A stretch of 64,000 nucleotides of DNA from JAIBJN01 sp963811635 (lineage in GTDB: Bacteria > Actinomycetota > Thermoleophilia > Gaiellales > Gaiellaceae): NCBI GenBank assembly GCA_963811635.1, contig CAWESB010000008.1, forward strand, positions 1 through 64,000, written 5' to 3'. A model generated the notes under the pieces. It searched no databases. It was not told the origin of the DNA and saw only the letters and a list, made by a program, of their open reading frames with translations. This document shows positions 61,090 to 64,000 of this stretch, piece after piece; within the stretch, counting starts at the first letter, position 1, and each line of letters opens with the position of its first letter. Both the position numbers and the translations under genes were made by a program.

Positions 61090-62938
61090 CTGACGACAGG
61101 TCGCCGGGGTCCTGGCCGAGGGCCTGCGCCCGCACGGCCCGGCGGACGATCTTGGCGCTGCGCGTCTTTGGAAGGGCGGGGACGAACACGACCCGGTCGG
61201 GCTTGAAGGCCTTGCCCAGCTCGGTCGCGGCGTTGGCGGCCACTTCGGCGGCGAGCGCCTCGCTCGGCTCGTGGCCCGGCGCGGCCACGCAGAAGATCCA
61301 GGCGACCTCGCCCTTGACGTCGTGCGGGACGCCCACGGCCGCCGCCTCGGAGACCGCCGGGTGCGCGACGGCCGCCGACTCGAGCTCGGCAGGGCCGATC
61401 CGCTTGCCGGCGATGTTCAGTGTGTCGTCGGAGCGGCCGTGCAGGAACCAGTAGCCGTCCTCGTCCACCGAGGCCCAGTCGCCGTGCACCCACACGCCGG
61501 GGAAGCGCCGCCAGTACGCGTCGAGGTAACGCTCGGGATCGCGCCAGAAGCCGCGCGTCATCCCGGGGGAGGGCCGACGGCAGACGAGCTCCCCCACCTC
61601 GCCGGTGCCGACGAGCGACGCGCCCTCGCCGTCGACGACGTCCACGGCCATCCCCAGGGCGGGCCCGCCGAGCGAGCACTCCTTGATCGGGATCGCCGGC
61701 GTCGGCGAGAGAAAGCAGGCGGCCACCTCGGTGCCCCCCGAGCAGTTGATGATCGGGCGGCGGCCGCCGCCCACCCGCTCGAAGAGCCAGCGGTATGGCG
61801 CCGGATTCCAGGGCTCGCCGGTGGTGACGAGCACGCGCAGCGAGGAGAGGTCGGCCACCGGGTCGCCGTGCGGGATGAGCGCGCGCACGAGGGTGGGCGA
61901 GAGGCCGAGCACGGAGACGCCCTCGTCCTCGACGAGGCGCCAGAGCCGGTCGGGCGGCCGGTCGGGCGCCCCCTCGGCGAAGACGAGTGTGCAGCCCAGC
62001 GCGCCGCCGCCGACGACGGTCCAGGGGCCCATGATCCAGCCCATGTCCGTGGAGAAGTGGAGGACGTCCTCGGGGTGGACGTCGGCCTGGTAGGCGACCT
62101 CGCGGGCGATCGAGACCAGGAAGCCGCCCTGGACGTGCAGGACGCCCTTCGGCCTTCCGGTCGTGCCCGAGGTGTAGGTGAGCAGGTACGGGTGCTCGCT
62201 GTCGACCTCGAGCGGAGCCAGCTCACCGGGGCTCTCGTCGACGATCGCGCCCCAGCCGGCGTCCCGCTCCCAGGTGACCACGTGCTCGACGGACGGGGCA
62301 CCGCGGACGGCCTCGTCCACGGTCTCACGCATCGGCAGTCGGCTCCCGCGCCGCAACGAGTAGTCGGCGGTGATGACCACCTTCGCCTCGGCGTCACGCA
62401 GGCGCTGCAGCACGGCGGGAGCCGCGAAGCCGGAGAAGAGCGGCATCTGCACGGCGCCGATGTGCGCGCATGCGTGCGAGGCGACGACGACCTCGGGGCA
62501 CATCGGCATATAGATCGCGACCCGGTCGCCGGGATCGACGCCGAGCCGGACGAGGCCCTCGGCCAGCCGGGTCACGTCTCGTGAGAGCTCCGCGAAGGTG
62601 AGCTCGCGGCGCGAGCCGTCCTCGCCGGCAAACACCGCTCCGACGCGGTCCGGGTCGCGCTCGGCCCAACGGTGGACGCAGTTGCGCGCGATCGACACCG
62701 TCGCGCCATTGAACCAGGTCGTCCACTCGGGCCCGCGCGAGTCGTCGTAGACCGACTCCCACGGTCGGGAGAACTCGAGCCCGAGGTCCTCGACGACCGC
62801 GGGCCAGAACCAGTCGGGGTCGTCCTGCGAACGCCGGACGAGCTCCCAGTAGCCGTCGAGGCCGTGTTTTTGCAGCAGCCGGACGACGTTCGCGCGGGCG
62901 AGCGTCTCCTCGTCCGGTGTCCACACGACCTCGGCCAC
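61046..62938 (-). CDS. AMP-forming acyl-CoA synthetase (acetyl/acetoacetyl-CoA synthetase-like)
   Basis: 630-residue ANL-superfamily ligase: an acetyl-CoA-synthetase-type N-terminus (WTTWFNGATVSIARNCVHRW), the P-loop YTSGTTGRPKG, the A5 region INCSGGTEVAAC, the hinge HGRSDDTLNIAGKRIGPAELE, and the C-terminal catalytic lysine in KTRSAKIVRR. It activates a small carboxylate, such as acetate, propionate or a catabolic acid, as its CoA thioester. It is the first gene of a minus-strand pair and is divergent from the TetR gene. Confidence 0.92.
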   Translation of the reverse strand: MAEVVWTPDEETLARANVVRLLQKHGLDGYWELVRRSQDDPDWFWPAVVEDLGLEFSRPWESVYDDSRGPEWTTWFNGATVSIARNCVHRWAERDPDRVGAVFAGEDGSRRELTFAELSRDVTRLAEGLVRLGVDPGDRVAIYMPMCPEVVVASHACAHIGAVQMPLFSGFAAPAVLQRLRDAEAKVVITADYSLRRGSRLPMRETVDEAVRGAPSVEHVVTWERDAGWGAIVDESPGELAPLEVDSEHPYLLTYTSGTTGRPKGVLHVQGGFLVSIAREVAYQADVHPEDVLHFSTDMGWIMGPWTVVGGGALGCTLVFAEGAPDRPPDRLWRLVEDEGVSVLGLSPTLVRALIPHGDPVADLSSLRVLVTTGEPWNPAPYRWLFERVGGGRRPIINCSGGTEVAACFLSPTPAIPIKECSLGGPALGMAVDVVDGEGASLVGTGEVGELVCRRPSPGMTRGFWRDPERYLDAYWRRFPGVWVHGDWASVDEDGYWFLHGRSDDTLNIAGKRIGPAELESAAVAHPAVSEAAAVGVPHDVKGEVAWIFCVAAPGHEPSEALAAEVAANAATELGKAFKPDRVVFVPALPKTRSAKIVRRAVRAQALGQDPGDLSSVENPEVLEDIARAV

Positions 62939-62983
62939 AGCACCGTCAAGTCTACGAGTGGGCAGGGTTTCGACGGTTCGCCC

Positions 62984-63030
62984 TTGACAATGAGTGAACG
63001 CTCACCCATAATGAGCGAGCACTCACTCAT
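62984..63030 (+). promoter_or_regulatory. Sigma70 promoter overlapped by twin TetR operators
   Basis: TTGACA at 62984-62989, a 17-base spacer and CATAAT at 63007-63012 form a near-consensus promoter. Two related 20-base imperfect palindromes (TGAGTGA/TCACTCA type) lie at 62990-63009 and 63011-63030, centres 21 bases apart. They cover the spacer, the -10 and the start region, so the regulator would block its own transcription. The predicted transcript starts near 63019. Confidence 0.7.
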
Positions 63031-63682
63031 GGTCGAAACAGTCGAAACCAAGCCAACCCTGCGCCGCCGAATCATCGAGGCTGCGGACGCACTCATCCGC
63101 GAGCACGGCCTGGGCGGCGCCACCACACGGGAGATCGCCAAGGCTGCCGGGTGCGCCGAGGGGTCGATCTACGTCCACTTCGAGGACAAGATCGACCTCG
63201 TCATCGCGGTGATCGTCGAGCGGGAACCCTTCTTCGCCGAGCTGCTCGAGCTGCCGGCGAAGGCCGGGGAGAACGCCGTCGAGGACAACCTCGTGCCGTG
63301 GGTGGAGGAGCTGCTCCAGCTCCTGCGCGACAACCAGCCGATCTTCTATGCCCTCATGGGCGACCGCAACGTCTTTGCCCGGTTCAAGGAGCGCCTGCGG
63401 GAGCGGGAGACGGGACCCGTGGCCGTCTTCAAAGCCGCCACCGAGTACGTGCGCGCCGAGCAGGAGCTCCGGCGCCTCGACCCCGGCGTGCCGCCGGACG
63501 TCGTTGCCTCGATCCTGATCGGCGCCTGCCGCGACCAGACGTTGACGCGCGCGCTCGCCGGAGTCGAGCCGACCGCGTCCGAGGTGTTCGCGCGGGCGCT
63601 CGTACGAACCGTCGTCTTCGGCCTCGCGCCCGACCCGGCGCGTGCGCCCTCACCCACGAACGCCGAGGAGGAAGCCTCGTGA
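63029..63682 (+). CDS. TetR-family transcriptional regulator
   Basis: 217-residue repressor with an N-terminal TetR helix-turn-helix (about 10-56: RRRIIEAADALIREHGLGGATTREIAKAAGCAEGSIYVHFEDK) and an all-helical ligand domain. The frame is open upstream, with ATG at 62990 and 63011, but both precede the predicted transcription start near 63019. I therefore prefer ATG 63029, which gives a short leader. It is translationally coupled (GTGA) to the MFS pump downstream and probably represses both genes. Confidence 0.9.
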   Translation: MVETVETKPTLRRRIIEAADALIREHGLGGATTREIAKAAGCAEGSIYVHFEDKIDLVIAVIVEREPFFAELLELPAKAGENAVEDNLVPWVEELLQLLRDNQPIFYALMGDRNVFARFKERLRERETGPVAVFKAATEYVRAEQELRRLDPGVPPDVVASILIGACRDQTLTRALAGVEPTASEVFARALVRTVVFGLAPDPARAPSPTNAEEEAS

Positions 63683-64000
63683 AAGCAAAGATCTTCGCGG
63701 ACGAGAACCGCAAGTGGTGGACCCTGGGAGCGCTCGCGTTCGCGCTCTTCATGATCATGCTCGACAACACCGTCGTGAACGTCGCCCTCCCGTCGATCCA
63801 GCGCGACCTGGGGATCGGCCTCTCGGAGCTCGAGTGGACGGTGAACGCGTACGCCCTCACCTTCGCCGTGCTGATGCTCTCCGGCGGGAAGCTTGCCGAC
63901 TTCTTCGGCCGCAAGCGCGTCTTTCTGATCGGCCTCGCCGTCTTCACGCTCTCGTCGCTCTTCTGCGGCTTCGCCACCTCCGGCGACACGCTGATCGGCG
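63679..64000 (+). CDS. MFS drug/solute exporter (DHA2 type), cut by the right edge
   Basis: First 107 residues of a 14-helix-type EmrB/QacA-like exporter: MKAKIFADENRKWWTLGALAF..., helix-1 motif FMIMLDNTVVNVALPSIQRDLG (motif D1-like), and GGKLADFFGRKRVFL (motif A) between helices 2 and 3. GTG 63679 overlaps the TetR stop, with GAGGAGGAAG upstream. The rest lies outside the window. It is probably an efflux pump induced by a ligand of the TetR regulator. Confidence 0.9.
   Translation, partial: MKAKIFADENRKWWTLGALAFALFMIMLDNTVVNVALPSIQRDLGIGLSELEWTVNAYALTFAVLMLSGGKLADFFGRKRVFLIGLAVFTLSSLFCGFATSGDTLIG

Overview
The window is about 64 kb of very GC-rich, gene-dense DNA. Same-strand genes often overlap by 4 bases (ATGA or GTGA), and GTG or TTG starts are common. 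Together with a SigR/RsrA-type redox switch, a mycobacterial-type 4-TMS holin-like protein, a LytR_C protein and many amidohydrolases and ABC importers, this suggests a chromosomal segment of a soil-type actinobacterium, perhaps a Thermoleophilia/Solirubrobacterales relative. That lineage is an inference. I saw no rRNA, tRNA, CRISPR array, insertion sequence or phage module. No stretch over 300 bases lacks a gene; the largest gaps are about 180-240 bases and are described below.

Layout. 1-16 kb: an M20 peptidase (-), a polyamine-type ABC importer potDBCA (+), an aminotransferase and a ThDP-dependent decarboxylase-like enzyme (-), then (+) a trimethylamine-dehydrogenase-family amine dehydrogenase and a CocE-type hydrolase, a class C beta-lactamase-fold hydrolase (-), and (+) an amidohydrolase, a Rieske ferredoxin and an AAA-type ATPase. 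The first part reads as amine/polyamine uptake and oxidation. 16.8-28.8 kb (-): one tightly coupled run of a sensor kinase, a NarL-type regulator, a creatininase-like amidohydrolase, a C45 peptidase, an S66 LD-carboxypeptidase, an Opp/Dpp importer (binding protein, two permeases, two ATPases) and a YtcJ-like amidohydrolase. It looks like a regulated uptake-and-hydrolysis pathway for an unusual peptide or amide. 29-38.6 kb: an OsmC protein (-), a DEAD-box helicase (+), an ABC exporter (+), and a coupled trio (+) of a divergent alpha-oxoamine-synthase-fold enzyme, a membrane GGDEF-EAL protein and an MFS transporter.

38.6-50 kb: YjbR-like, two VOC proteins and a MarR regulator with twin operators, an HtrA-like protease followed by a strong terminator, a GCS2 ligase plus HMA protein, a palindromic element, sigR-rsrA with a textbook SigR promoter, a RodZ/LytR_C-like protein, a MobA-like transferase, an amidohydrolase, an M24 peptidase, an M16 peptidase, a thioesterase and a SIS-domain protein. 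50-64 kb: a cupredoxin-like/membrane protein pair, a run of ALDH, OsmC, epimerase and cysteine-desulfurase-like genes, a Mug-type DNA glycosylase, NAD synthetase, a holin-like protein, an aminotransferase, an acyl-CoA synthetase, and a TetR regulator with twin operators driving an MFS efflux pump that runs off the right edge.

Three transporter genes (potC, the Opp second permease, the MFS gene at 37.2 kb) have a reading-frame break. Each is explained by one extra base, so they may be assembly errors rather than real mutations.
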